Shown: positions 10,031-19,938 of the stretch, piece by piece | How positions within the stretch are numbered: the first letter of the stretch is position 1 | Layout: each line of letters opens with the position of its first letter | Program-made: the position numbers and the translations under genes | Notes under the pieces: model-generated | Databases searched by the model: none | What the model was told of the DNA's origin: nothing | The model's input: the letters and a program-made list of their open reading frames with translations, nothing else | Source of the DNA: Cellulosilyticum ruminicola JCM 14822 | GTDB lineage: Bacteria > Bacillota > Clostridia > Lachnospirales > Cellulosilyticaceae | DNA: 64,000 bases | Assembly (NCBI RefSeq): GCF_001311925.1 | Contig: NZ_BBCG01000001.1 | Location: forward strand, 106,589-170,588 | Direction: 5' to 3'

Positions 10031-10110
10031 ACGTTGACGACCATTACTCAGATATTGGACGCTCCGACCGTATCTTAGTAAATGGCATATATATTTAAAT
10101 TTTAGGAGGT
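10031..10110 (+). promoter_or_regulatory. Structured rpsO leader, probable S15 autoregulatory element
   Basis: The mRNA leader can pair CCATTACTCAGATA (10041-10054) with TATCTTAGTAAATGG (10071-10085), enclosing GGA-CGC-TCC (10057-10065) as an inner stem. Ribosomal protein S15 represses its own translation through leader structures in several phyla, and this element occupies the right place between promoter and ribosome-binding site (GGAGGT, 10105-10110). The match to a particular known S15-leader class is inferred. Confidence 0.55.
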
Positions 10111-10117
10111 CATGACA

Positions 10118-10381
10118 ATGACAAAAGAACGTAAACAAGAACTTATTGCTCAATATGGTAGAAAAGCACAAGATACTGGTTCTCCAGAAGTACAAATTGC
10201 TTTATTAACAGAAAGAATTAATCACTTAACAGATCACTTAAGAACACACAAAAAAGATCACCACTCACGTCGTGGTTTATTAATGATGGTTGGTAAAAGA
10301 AGAGGTCTTCTTGACTACTTAATCAAAACAGATATCGAAAGATACCGTGCAATCATTGCTCAACTTGGAATCAGAAAATAA
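10118..10381 (+). CDS. rpsO: 30S ribosomal protein S15
   Basis: 87-residue S15, a primary 16S rRNA-binding protein of the central domain. The sequence follows the family closely: [48 protein letters not shown] 10118 is chosen because GGAGGT is 7 nt upstream; ATG 10112 would be 1 nt from it. Flanked by its own promoter, leader and terminator, and followed by pnp as in most bacteria. Confidence 0.98.
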   Translation: MTKERKQELIAQYGRKAQDTGSPEVQIALLTERINHLTDHLRTHKKDHHSRRGLLMMVGKRRGLLDYLIKTDIERYRAIIAQLGIRK

Positions 10382-10384
10382 TTT

Positions 10385-10415
10385 TAAAAAGGGTGGAGTA
10401 TTCCGCCCTTTTTTG
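10385..10415 (+). terminator. Rho-independent terminator after rpsO
   Basis: AAAAGGGTGGA/TCCGCCCTTTT stem with one G-U pair and GTAT loop, ending in TTTTTT. Confidence 0.85.
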
Positions 10416-10528
10416 TAAAGTTTCTAAAGAATTCGATATATTAAAGTATTGAAAATACTTTACATATTTTTAATAACAATCTGAAAATAAGCTTGTAAGA
10501 AGATGAGGAATGATGTTTTTGTGTGCAA

Positions 10529-10537
10529 TGTTATAAT
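10529..10537 (+). promoter_or_regulatory. Extended -10 promoter of pnp
   Basis: TGTTATAAT (TGN + consensus TATAAT) without a good -35, in the 267-nt rpsO-pnp gap. It leaves a leader of about 105 nt before pnp in which I see no convincing known regulatory fold. Confidence 0.5.
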
Positions 10538-10648
10538 TTGCTTAAAGATAATGAGAGTATAAAAGGCGATTTAGGCGAACTATAAGATTGCGCAACAAAA
10601 GTTTCTCTTCTTACTTCTTACAGTGATTACTTGAAAGGAGAAATGTAT

Positions 10649-12760
<2,112 letters not shown>

Positions 12761-12762
12761 TG

Positions 12763-12797
12763 AAAAGACCTACTGAAAAGTAGGTCTTTTTTATTTC
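12763..12797 (+). terminator. Rho-independent terminator after pnp
   Basis: 12-bp perfect stem AAAAGACCTACT/AGTAGGTCTTTT with a GAAA tetraloop and T-rich tail. Confidence 0.9.
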
Positions 12798-12819
12798 TTA
12801 AATACAAGGAGGGAAAGCC

Positions 12820-13488
12820 TTGAAATGTAATAGGAAGATACTAGTCGTAAGCTATGTGATTTTATTAGTTTTATGGTTTATAGGAAGCCAAATACTTATA
12901 GTAAATGGAGTTTATTTCATATTTGGTAAAGAAGCATATAATAGCATTTATGAAGAACATCGGTATTTTATGAATTTATGTGCTCAAATAATATGTTTAA
13001 GTGTAGTACTTGGTATTGATTATAAATATAGACATTTTGAAATCAAAGAATGGGACCTTAAATTCAGCGAAGTTTTAAAATTTAGTGGTATAGGCATTTT
13101 AGTATATTTGGCGTGTATTGTTATTAATATGATTTTATTGCCGTATTTCCCGGGTTATACAGCTATTAGTGAAATGTTTACAGGGTATGAACCTATTTTA
13201 AGTTTTACTGTCATTGTATTTGTAGCACCTATTTTAGAAGAGTATATATTTAGAGGAAAGGTTCAAAGTTTAATGCGTTCTGAATTTAGTACACCTATTG
13301 CCATAACAACTCAGGCATTATTGTTTGGTAGTTTACATGCATTGGCGCTTCAAAAGATTTATGCTGTTATAATGGGATGTTTGTTTGGCATCATAAAAGC
13401 AAAAAGCAACAAGTTACAATGTACAATAATCGTGCATATGACAGTAAACTTTATTGGCTGGCTTATTGGATTTTATATAGCCACATAA
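12820..13488 (+). CDS. CPBP family intramembrane glutamic endopeptidase
   Basis: 222-residue multi-spanning membrane protein of the CPBP/Rce1-like family. Motif 1 EEYIFRG (near residue 140), motif 2 around FGSLHALALQ and motif 3 HMTVNF match the family's catalytic Glu/Arg and His residues. Members process prenylated or bacteriocin-type peptides or act in immunity; the substrate here is unknown. TTG start 12820, supported by AAGGAGGG 6 nt upstream. Confidence 0.85.
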   Translation: MKCNRKILVVSYVILLVLWFIGSQILIVNGVYFIFGKEAYNSIYEEHRYFMNLCAQIICLSVVLGIDYKYRHFEIKEWDLKFSEVLKFSGIGILVYLACIVINMILLPYFPGYTAISEMFTGYEPILSFTVIVFVAPILEEYIFRGKVQSLMRSEFSTPIAITTQALLFGSLHALALQKIYAVIMGCLFGIIKAKSNKLQCTIIVHMTVNFIGWLIGFYIAT

Positions 13489-13543
13489 TTTAAGATGATG
13501 GTGCCATATTAATAATGAGTAATATATTGAAAGGATTTAAAGA

Positions 13544-14320
13544 ATGAATGAGATTAAAAAGCAAAAGTGGAAAGCAGGCAACATGCTCTATCCACTTCCA
13601 GCAGCTATGGTAAGTTGCGGAGATTTAGAGCATACTAATATTGTAACAGTAGGATGGACTGGAACAATTTGTACAAATCCAGCTATGACATATATTTCAC
13701 TTAGAAAATCTCGTTTTTCATATAATATGATTAAAGAGAGTGGATATTTTGTAATCAATCTTACGACAAGGGATTTAGTTTTTGCTACAGATTATTGTGG
13801 CGTAAAAAGTGGACAAGATGTAGATAAGTTTAAGAAGATGTCTTTAACGCCTATTTGGGATGAAGATACAAAGTGTCCTATGATTGGAGAAAGTCCAGTA
13901 AGCATTGTATGTGAAGTAACTGAAATTAAGGAATTAGGGTCACATGATATGTTTATTGCTAAAGTATTAAATGTGTATGTAAATGAAGACTTTATGGATG
14001 AAAAAGGAAAATTCCATTTAAATGATAGTGATTTAATTGCTTATTCACATGGCACATATCTTACTTTAGGAGAGCCTTTGGGAACCTTTGGTTATTCAGT
14101 CCGTAAAAAGGAAGTTAAAAAAGGTAAGGAAAGTAAAAAAACTTCAAAAGAAGTAGTGAATCAAAAAACTAAATCAGTTAAAGAAAATAAAAAGCCAGCA
14201 ACTAAAGTGCCAGCAAAGAATAAAGGTAAAAAAGCAACTAATCATCAAACAAAACAAGCTAAAAAATCAGGAAGTAAGTCATTTGTTTTTAAAGGTAAAT
14301 CACGTAAGAAAGACAAATAG
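13544..14320 (+). CDS. Flavin reductase-like FMN-binding protein with lysine-rich tail
   Basis: Residues 1-190 match the flavin reductase-like (flavoredoxin) split beta-barrel: NMLYPLPAAMVSCGD, NIVTVGWTGTICTNPAMTYISLRKSRFSYNMI, FVINLTTRDLV and AYSHGTYLTLGEPLG. Such proteins bind FMN and pass electrons between NAD(P)H or ferredoxin partners. Residues 190-258 are an unusual low-complexity basic tail (repeated KK, KES, KGK) not typical of the family; it may bind nucleic acid or the membrane, which is inference. The stop abuts the convergent gene at 14321 with no gap and no terminator between them. Confidence 0.85.
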   Translation: MNEIKKQKWKAGNMLYPLPAAMVSCGDLEHTNIVTVGWTGTICTNPAMTYISLRKSRFSYNMIKESGYFVINLTTRDLVFATDYCGVKSGQDVDKFKKMSLTPIWDEDTKCPMIGESPVSIVCEVTEIKELGSHDMFIAKVLNVYVNEDFMDEKGKFHLNDSDLIAYSHGTYLTLGEPLGTFGYSVRKKEVKKGKESKKTSKEVVNQKTKSVKENKKPATKVPAKNKGKKATNHQTKQAKKSGSKSFVFKGKSRKKDK

Positions 14321-14977
14321 TTAGCTTTCTACTTCTGGTTTTATAAAACGTAAATAGGAGTTACCATCAATAGATAAGAGAATCTGTGGTGGTGTCTCCT
14401 TTTTTTCATTTCCGATAATATAAAAAGTATAAAAACGATCTAATTTAAGTTCTAAGTTTTTTAAAGTGATAAAGCTTTTTTGGGTAAGATTAATAGTGGT
14501 GTTTAAAGAATAGGTATTAATAAGCAGTGGAAAATAAGGAGTCATTTCATAACAAGATACTTTTTTATAAGTATCTTTTTTTGTACTATCAGTAAAATAA
14601 AAATCTAGAAGAGGGGTGGCATAGTTAAAGTGACCAAGGCGGCACATGCAATGGTGGGGTGGGATACTACGCTGAATATCTTCTATAAGATAGAGTGTAG
14701 TCTTATCATTATGTTTAGGATCTGTTAGAAAGATAAGCGTATAAATTTTATAAGGACTTAGTGAGATATTGCGTTCATAAATAGGGGTTAAGTCATCATG
14801 TAAGGTGAGGGTAATAATATGCTCTCCTTGAGAAATAAGCATATATTGGGTAAAGTCTTCATACAATATTGCCTTATAATATTTTTTATAATCAACATAA
14901 ATATCTATGGAAGGTGTGAAGCATGCAATATGAAATAACCGTAAATAGGATTCATTTGCTTTATTTTTTTTGGACAT
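14321..14977 (-). CDS. DUF4397 domain-containing protein
   Basis: 218-residue protein. The opening pattern SYLRLFHIACFTPSIDIYVDYKKYY, then a Y-x2-F-T-x-Y step and a turn with GEHIITL, is that of DUF4397 beta-sandwich domains, normally cell-envelope or secreted. A second, weaker copy appears from about residue 105 (CRLGHFNYATPLLDFYF). No signal peptide or membrane helix is visible, unusual for the group. AGGAGG lies 5 nt before the ATG on the minus strand. It is tail-to-tail with the flavin reductase gene. Function unknown. Confidence 0.7.
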   Translation of the reverse strand: MSKKNKANESYLRLFHIACFTPSIDIYVDYKKYYKAILYEDFTQYMLISQGEHIITLTLHDDLTPIYERNISLSPYKIYTLIFLTDPKHNDKTTLYLIEDIQRSIPPHHCMCRLGHFNYATPLLDFYFTDSTKKDTYKKVSCYEMTPYFPLLINTYSLNTTINLTQKSFITLKNLELKLDRFYTFYIIGNEKKETPPQILLSIDGNSYLRFIKPEVES

Positions 14978-15077
14978 ACATACCTCCTAGAAATCAAAAA
15001 TAAACTTATTACAGTATATGTTAAAAAAAGTTAAAAATGATAATAGATTAAGTTAAATGGACATACAGGAGAGAAAG

Positions 15078-15848
15078 ATGAATATAAATAAAGTAAGGCA
15101 TTTGGTAACGCAGGATGAAAGCCTTAAATTGGATTTTAAGCTTAAGTTGTCCATTGAACTAGATTCGGAGAAGAAAGAACTTGTAAAAGATATTATTGCT
15201 ATGGTTAATACGCATGGTGGGAGAAGATACATAATTTTTGATGTAAGAGAAATAGTGGGCATTGAAGATTTATCTGAAAATATTGAAGAACGTATTCAAC
15301 AAATTATAGCAAATCGAAGTATGCCGCCTGTGACTATTGCTTTTGATGTTATTTCTTATGAAGGGAAGAAATTAGGAATTATTACAGTTTAGTGAAGTAT
15401 GCAGGTATCATATCAAATGCTTATGGCAGGAGCTTTTTATATTCGAAAAGGTTCTACAACTGGCAGAGCAACACGTCATGAAATTGCTACTATGCTACAG
15501 CAATATGGTATGTTAAGTTTTGAAAATGTGCCTTGTAGAAGTAGTAGGCTTGAAGATTTAGATGAAGACATGATTAAAATGCATATGGAACATCTGTAAG
15601 GTACAATTAATGAAAATAGAACATTATTAGAGGCATTAGGAATTATAGCTGTAGACTTGGAAAGTGAGAATTATTATCCCACTTATGGGGCTTATTATTA
15701 TTTGGGAAGCTTCCACAAGATATATTAGCAGTAGATACTAAAATTGGTATGAAGGTAATAGGGGGAAATATCAGTAGATTCTTTAACGGGTTTATTTGAA
15801 GTTGTTTTACTAGGTATGAAGTATTATAGAGAGGAGGTCTCAGAATGA
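15078..15848 (+). pseudogene. Decayed AlbA_2-type (divergent AAA-4) DNA-binding protein
   Basis: Start at ATG 15078 after AGGAGA. The first 100 codons (LKLDFKLKLSIEL, LVKDIIAMVNTHGGRRYIIFDV, EIVGIEDL) match the Schlafen/AlbA_2 putative ATP-binding domain found in transcriptional regulators. In-frame stops occur at 15390-15395 (TAG TGA) and 15597-15599, and at least two indels follow near 15705 and 15775. Homologous text continues (GAFYIRKGSTTGRATRHEIA, NRTLLEALGII) to a stop whose TGA overlaps the next gene's ATG. The intact gene was therefore coupled to the hydrogenase-sensor operon. Many lesions argue for true decay. Confidence 0.75.
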
Positions 15849-16195
15849 AGCTTAAACAGGTTCAGAAAATATTAAAAGCTCAGTCGCATACAGGAGAAGC
15901 ATTATTAGAGGCAGAAGTTTCTGCAGCCTGTGGGTGTGATTTAATGAGTGATGTACTTGCCTTTGCCAGTGACCATATTTTGCTTTTAACAGGACTTGTG
16001 AATTTACAAGTAATTCGTACAGCAGAAATGCTAGATATAAAGGGGATTGTGTTTGTGAGGGGAAAGGTTCCTACAGAAGATATGAAAAAATTAGCTGAGG
16101 AAAAACAAATCTGCTTGCTTTCTACAAATCAGCCACTTTATGTTGCATGTGGTAAGTTGTATAGCAAAGGGCTTGGGGAAAAGGGTGGAAGCTAG
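15845..16195 (+). CDS. DRTGG domain protein (hydrogenase-sensor operon)
   Basis: 116 residues; the single DRTGG-type regulatory domain is recognised by AACGCDLMSDVLAFASDHILLLTGLVNLQVIRTAEMLDIKGIVFVRGK. DRTGG domains often accompany CBS or phosphotransacetylase domains and are thought to be ligand-binding. GAGGAGGTCTCAGA precedes ATG 15845. The stop directly abuts the ATG of the ATPase gene (16196). A second DRTGG gene lies downstream at 17943; the two flank the hydrogenase-like protein. Confidence 0.8.
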   Translation: MKLKQVQKILKAQSHTGEALLEAEVSAACGCDLMSDVLAFASDHILLLTGLVNLQVIRTAEMLDIKGIVFVRGKVPTEDMKKLAEEKQICLLSTNQPLYVACGKLYSKGLGEKGGS

Positions 16196-16609
16196 ATGCG
16201 GTTACACTATGAAGTGGAGGGAGAAGATTTTTTACGTGCTGGAGAAGCTTCAGCAGCTGTAAAACGCATATTAAAGCAACTTGGAATAAGCACAGAATAT
16301 ATACGTAAGGTTGCCATTGCAATGTATGAAGCTGAAATGAATATGGTGATTCATGGCAAGGGTGGAGAGATTGATGTAACTTTAACCGGAGAAAAGATAG
16401 AAATTACATTAAAAGACAGAGGACTTGGGATACCGGATATTGATTTAGCTATGCAAGAGGGTTATTCAACGGCATCTGCTCAAATTAGAGAATTAGGATT
16501 TGGAGCGGGTATGGGGCTTCCTAATATTAAAAGATATAGTGATACATTAAAGATTACATCTAAATGTGGAGAGGGGACAATGGTGTACATTGAAGTATTA
16601 CTTAAATAG
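16196..16609 (+). CDS. Anti-sigma/serine kinase-type ATPase (HATPase_c)
   Basis: 137-residue GHKL ATPase of the RsbW/SpoIIAB type. The N box is YEAEMNMVIHG, the G1 box DRGLGIPDI and the G2 box GFGAGMGLPNI. Family members phosphorylate or bind anti-anti-sigma partners. Starts at the base after the previous stop. Its natural counterpart, a SpoIIE-type phosphatase, is present but destroyed at 23905-25020, so this switch may have lost its off-arm. Confidence 0.88.
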   Translation: MRLHYEVEGEDFLRAGEASAAVKRILKQLGISTEYIRKVAIAMYEAEMNMVIHGKGGEIDVTLTGEKIEITLKDRGLGIPDIDLAMQEGYSTASAQIRELGFGAGMGLPNIKRYSDTLKITSKCGEGTMVYIEVLLK

Positions 16610-16620
16610 GAGGTGAAAAG

Positions 16621-17928
16621 GTGCAAAGTCATTCAGTAACCTTAGATAAAGCTAGATGCATAGGGTGCACAGATTGTATTAAGAGGTGTCCGACAGAAGC
16701 TATTCGTGTAAGAGGATCAAAAGCAACCATTATAGAAGAACGCTGTATTGATTGTGGCAACTGTATTCGTATTTGTAGAAATGGGGCAAAGCAAGCTGTA
16801 ACAGATGAACTTAGTTTAATGAATCAGTTTAAATATAAAGTAGTATTACCGGCACCTTCTCTATATGGACAGTTTCCTAAAGCTCCCAATATTACGGCTA
16901 TCTTGAATGCTTTATATGAAATAGGTTTTACAGAAGTGTTTGAAGTGGCTACAGCCAGTGAAATGATTACAAAGTATATAGGTGATTATTTAGAATCTGC
17001 AAAGTATTTTCCTATGATTTCGTCATCTTGTCCTGTAATTATTAGACTTATTCAAAGACGATTCCCATCACTTATGCAGCAGGTACTTCCGATTATTTCA
17101 CCAATGGAACTAGCGGCAAGATTTATTAAAACGCAGTATAAATTGAGAAAAATTGATGAGTCACAAGTTGGTGTGTTTTTTATTTCACCGTGTCCTGCTA
17201 AGGCAACAGAGCTTCATCGCCCTAAGGGTATTGAAAAGTCGTCAGTGGATGGTGTATTTGCTATTCAAAGTTTATATAAACCTATTTTAAATATATTAAG
17301 TCATCCTAGTTATAAGGGAGCTAAAAGGCAAAGTGGGGCAGCAGGAATTGCTTGGGCTATGCAAACTGGTGGAATTGATGAAAAACGTATTAAAAATCAT
17401 ATTGCAGTTGATGGTTTGGATAATGTCATTGCCATATTGGAGAAGGTGGAAGACGGCAGTTTAAATCATGTAACTTATATTGAAGCATTAGCTTGTACTG
17501 GAGGGTGTTTAGGAGGTGTTTTAAATATTGAAAATGCTTTTATGAGTAGAAATACACTTAAAAAGTGGATTGATGAAGAAGAAAAAGATACGAGAGAAGT
17601 TTTATCTAAGTATCAAATACAATTACTTCAGAGCATTCCTTATTTATTTGAAAAGGACTTAACACCACGTCTTGTTTTTACATTAGACCAAGATGTAAAT
17701 AGGGCATTAGAAAAAATGACAGAAATAGAGCTTTTATACAATAGATTGCCACATATTGATTGTGGTTCATGCGGGGCACCAACATGTAGATGTTTTGCAG
17801 AAGATGTGGTGATGCAAAAGTCTAATATAGAAGAATGTATTTTTATTTTACGTGAAAAAATTAAAGAATTATCTGATCAAATGTATCAATTAACGCAAAC
17901 AGTTATTCCTACAGATAGTAAAAAATGA
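16621..17928 (+). CDS. [FeFe] hydrogenase-like protein, probable sensory type
   Basis: 435 residues: two 4Fe-4S ferredoxin motifs (CIGCTDCIKRCP, CIDCGNCIRICRNG), a full H-cluster domain (about 75-370), and a C-terminal Fe-S domain with CGSCGAPTCRCF and a distal Cys. The four cysteines expected to ligate the H-cluster are kept (SSSCPV, SPCPAK, ACTGGC). The proton-relay cysteine of the usual TSCCP motif is Ser, and L2/L3 motifs diverge (SPC for MPC, GGVLN for GGGQP). Divergence and neighbours fit a group C/D-like putative H2 sensor, not a catalytic enzyme; this assignment is inference. GTG start with AGGAGG upstream. Confidence 0.85.
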   Translation: MQSHSVTLDKARCIGCTDCIKRCPTEAIRVRGSKATIIEERCIDCGNCIRICRNGAKQAVTDELSLMNQFKYKVVLPAPSLYGQFPKAPNITAILNALYEIGFTEVFEVATASEMITKYIGDYLESAKYFPMISSSCPVIIRLIQRRFPSLMQQVLPIISPMELAARFIKTQYKLRKIDESQVGVFFISPCPAKATELHRPKGIEKSSVDGVFAIQSLYKPILNILSHPSYKGAKRQSGAAGIAWAMQTGGIDEKRIKNHIAVDGLDNVIAILEKVEDGSLNHVTYIEALACTGGCLGGVLNIENAFMSRNTLKKWIDEEEKDTREVLSKYQIQLLQSIPYLFEKDLTPRLVFTLDQDVNRALEKMTEIELLYNRLPHIDCGSCGAPTCRCFAEDVVMQKSNIEECIFILREKIKELSDQMYQLTQTVIPTDSKK

Positions 17929-17942
17929 AAGGTGGAAATTAA

Positions 17943-18275
17943 ATGACAGTAAGAGAAATGAAGGAAAGTATGCACCTTAAATTGCTAGGTAAAGAAACTG
18001 GTATGGATGAAGAAGTAAAAGGTGGTTATATTGGTGATTTATTAAGTTTTGTAATGGCACATGCTCAAAGTAAAGATGCATGGATTACAGTACAAGGGCA
18101 TATGAATAGTATAGCCGTGGCAATTATGACAGGTGTAAGTGCAATTATTTTAGCACAAGGAGTAGTACCTAATTTAGAAACTATTGAAAAAGCTAATGAG
18201 GAAAAGATTTCTATTTTTACATCAGAAAAAAGTAGTTTTGAATTAGCTTATGAACTGGGGAAATTATTAGAGTAG
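17943..18275 (+). CDS. Second DRTGG domain protein
   Basis: 110 residues. TVREMKESMHLKLLGKETG leads into GGYIGDLLSFVMAHAQSKDAWITVQGH and ISIFTSEKSSFELAYELGKLL, a DRTGG-like/HprK-N-related fold. It has the same size as, and is distantly similar to, the protein at 15845. Short gaps of 14 nt and 7 nt place it in the operon. Probably a small-ligand or metabolite-binding regulator of the hydrogenase-sensor system; no substrate can be named. Confidence 0.78.
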   Translation: MTVREMKESMHLKLLGKETGMDEEVKGGYIGDLLSFVMAHAQSKDAWITVQGHMNSIAVAIMTGVSAIILAQGVVPNLETIEKANEEKISIFTSEKSSFELAYELGKLLE

Positions 18276-18282
18276 GTGAGGC

Positions 18283-18990
18283 ATGAAGGGATATTATGAT
18301 TTGCACATTCATACAGCTGCATCTCCTTGCGGTGATGAATTGATGTCACCACATAATATTGTCAATATGGCGAAGCTTAATGGATTAGATATCATTGCTA
18401 TTACAGATCATCAAACAAGTTGTAATGTACAGGCGGTTCAATCAGTAGGTGCACAAAATGGATTACTAGTTATTCCAGGAATTGAAATAGAATGTATAGA
18501 GGAATTTCATCTTATTGCTTTATTACCTTCTTGTGAAGCAGCTCATGAAATAGAAGCTGATGTAAGAAAAAATATGTTAAAAGTTAAAAATAAGCCAGAG
18601 GTTTTTGGTCATCAATATTGTTTTGATGATCAAAGTGAAGTGATAGATGAATTAGAAGACTTTTTACTTGTTGCAACGTGTCAAACAGCTTATGACATTA
18701 CTAAAAAAGTATTGGCTATGGGCGGTGTGATTTATCCAGCCCATATTGATCGGGCTAGTTACAGTATTATAAGTCAATTGGGGGTTTTGCCTGAAAAACC
18801 ATTTTTTACGGCATTAGAAATTTCTAAAACAGCACACTTAGTACAATATAGACAGCAGTATCATGAACATCATATTATTCAATCTTCTGATGCGCATTAT
18901 TTACAAGATATTAATAAAAGGAGACAGTTCATAGAGCTACCAGAAGTTAGCATTGAGGCATTATTTAGTTGGTTTAAGCAGCTAGTTTAA
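18283..18990 (+). CDS. PHP domain phosphoesterase
   Basis: 235 residues. Metal-binding PHP motifs are evident: DLHIHTAASPCGDELMSP, ITDHQTS, IPGIEIECIEEFHL, PAHIDRAS and SSDAHYL. PHP proteins hydrolyse phosphate esters or nucleotides; the substrate is not evident. This gene type repeatedly accompanies sensory hydrogenase and HydABC genes in Clostridia and Thermotogae, as known from genomes of these groups. It lies 7 nt after the DRTGG gene and 24 nt before the NuoE-type gene. Confidence 0.85.
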   Translation: MKGYYDLHIHTAASPCGDELMSPHNIVNMAKLNGLDIIAITDHQTSCNVQAVQSVGAQNGLLVIPGIEIECIEEFHLIALLPSCEAAHEIEADVRKNMLKVKNKPEVFGHQYCFDDQSEVIDELEDFLLVATCQTAYDITKKVLAMGGVIYPAHIDRASYSIISQLGVLPEKPFFTALEISKTAHLVQYRQQYHEHHIIQSSDAHYLQDINKRRQFIELPEVSIEALFSWFKQLV

Positions 18991-19014
18991 GATATAGAAT
19001 AAGGAGGATAACCT

Positions 19015-19506
19015 ATGGGATGTGAAGGTTGTACCAATCAATTAACAGAAAGCTTGTATAAGAAATTAGAACAGTTTATTGATGAACTGCCAGAAAAAGA
19101 AGGGGCGCTGATTGCTGTGCTGCATAAAGCACAAAGTATATTTGGGCATTTGCCAGCTGAAGTACAACAATTTGTAGCGCAAAAACTTAATGTGCCTGTT
19201 GCGCAAGTCTATGGGGTAGTAAGTTTTTATTCTTTCTTTACAATGACACCAAAAGGAAAAAATCCGATTTCTGTATGTTTGGGAACTGCTTGTTATGTAA
19301 GAGGTTCTGACAAAGTCCTTCAAGCTTTCAAAGAAGAACTAGGCATAGAAATTGGTGAAACTACAAAGGATGGGCTATTTTCATTAGATGCATTAAGATG
19401 TGTAGGCGCTTGTGGGCTTGCACCAGTTGTAATGATTGGTGATAAGGTATATGGCAAAATCACATCTAAAGAGCAAGTTAAAAGTATATTAAATGAATAC
19501 CGCTAA
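19015..19506 (+). CDS. NuoE/HydC-type [2Fe-2S] subunit of NADH-linked hydrogenase
   Basis: 163-residue thioredoxin-like ferredoxin. Helical N-terminus (about 1-80, with HKAQSIFGHLP and VYGVVSFYSFF) is followed by the 2Fe-2S fold, with cluster cysteines in CLGTAC and CVGAC. In complex I and bifurcating hydrogenases it passes electrons from the NuoF-type subunit. AAGGAGG lies before ATG 19015. First gene of a four-subunit set ending in HydA at 21738. Confidence 0.92.
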   Translation: MGCEGCTNQLTESLYKKLEQFIDELPEKEGALIAVLHKAQSIFGHLPAEVQQFVAQKLNVPVAQVYGVVSFYSFFTMTPKGKNPISVCLGTACYVRGSDKVLQAFKEELGIEIGETTKDGLFSLDALRCVGACGLAPVVMIGDKVYGKITSKEQVKSILNEYR

Positions 19507-19524
19507 ATAAAAGGGGGGATGATT

Positions 19525-19923
19525 ATGCCAAAAATTATGTCTTTAGATGAATTGAAAAACTTACGTGATAAAGTTAAGAATCAAGTGGATCTTCGTGAAA
19601 AAGGGGAAAAGGTAGAACAAATGGCAGTAATCAGAGTCGCAATGGCAACTTGTGGTATTGCAGCTGGTGCAAGGGAAGTTATGAACTTCTTAGCAGAAGA
19701 AGTCGCAAAGCGTAATCTGAATAATGTAGTGATTACACAGGGAGGATGTATGGGGTATTGTTATGCAGAACCTACTGTAGAGGTAAAATTACCAGGACAG
19801 GAATCTATTGTTTATGGTCATGTTACAAAAGAACGTGCATTAGAAATATTAGAGAAACATGTTTTAGGTGGGGAAATGATAGAGGGAATCATTCCTGTAG
19901 GACACAAATCCCTAGATGAATAA
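19525..19923 (+). CDS. HndB-like (2Fe-2S) ferredoxin-domain protein
   Basis: 132 residues. MATCGIAAGAREVMNFLAEE and GGCMGYCYAEPTVEV match the HndB-type thioredoxin-like ferredoxin found between NuoE and NuoF in NAD(P)-linked iron hydrogenases. Only three cysteines are in the usual cluster positions, which I believe is typical for HndB. Start at ATG 19525 because GGGGGG (19513-19518) is 6 nt away; ATG 19519 directly abuts it. It lies in a continuous operon, 15 nt before the NuoF-type gene. Confidence 0.85.
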   Translation: MPKIMSLDELKNLRDKVKNQVDLREKGEKVEQMAVIRVAMATCGIAAGAREVMNFLAEEVAKRNLNNVVITQGGCMGYCYAEPTVEVKLPGQESIVYGHVTKERALEILEKHVLGGEMIEGIIPVGHKSLDE

Positions 19924-19938
19924 TAAGGAGGGAGCAAA

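Noticed and set aside
15390..15395. In-frame TAG-TGA pair as possible recoding (stop readthrough) in the AlbA-like gene
   Set aside because: Further stops and indels downstream show general decay, and no recoding element is visible.
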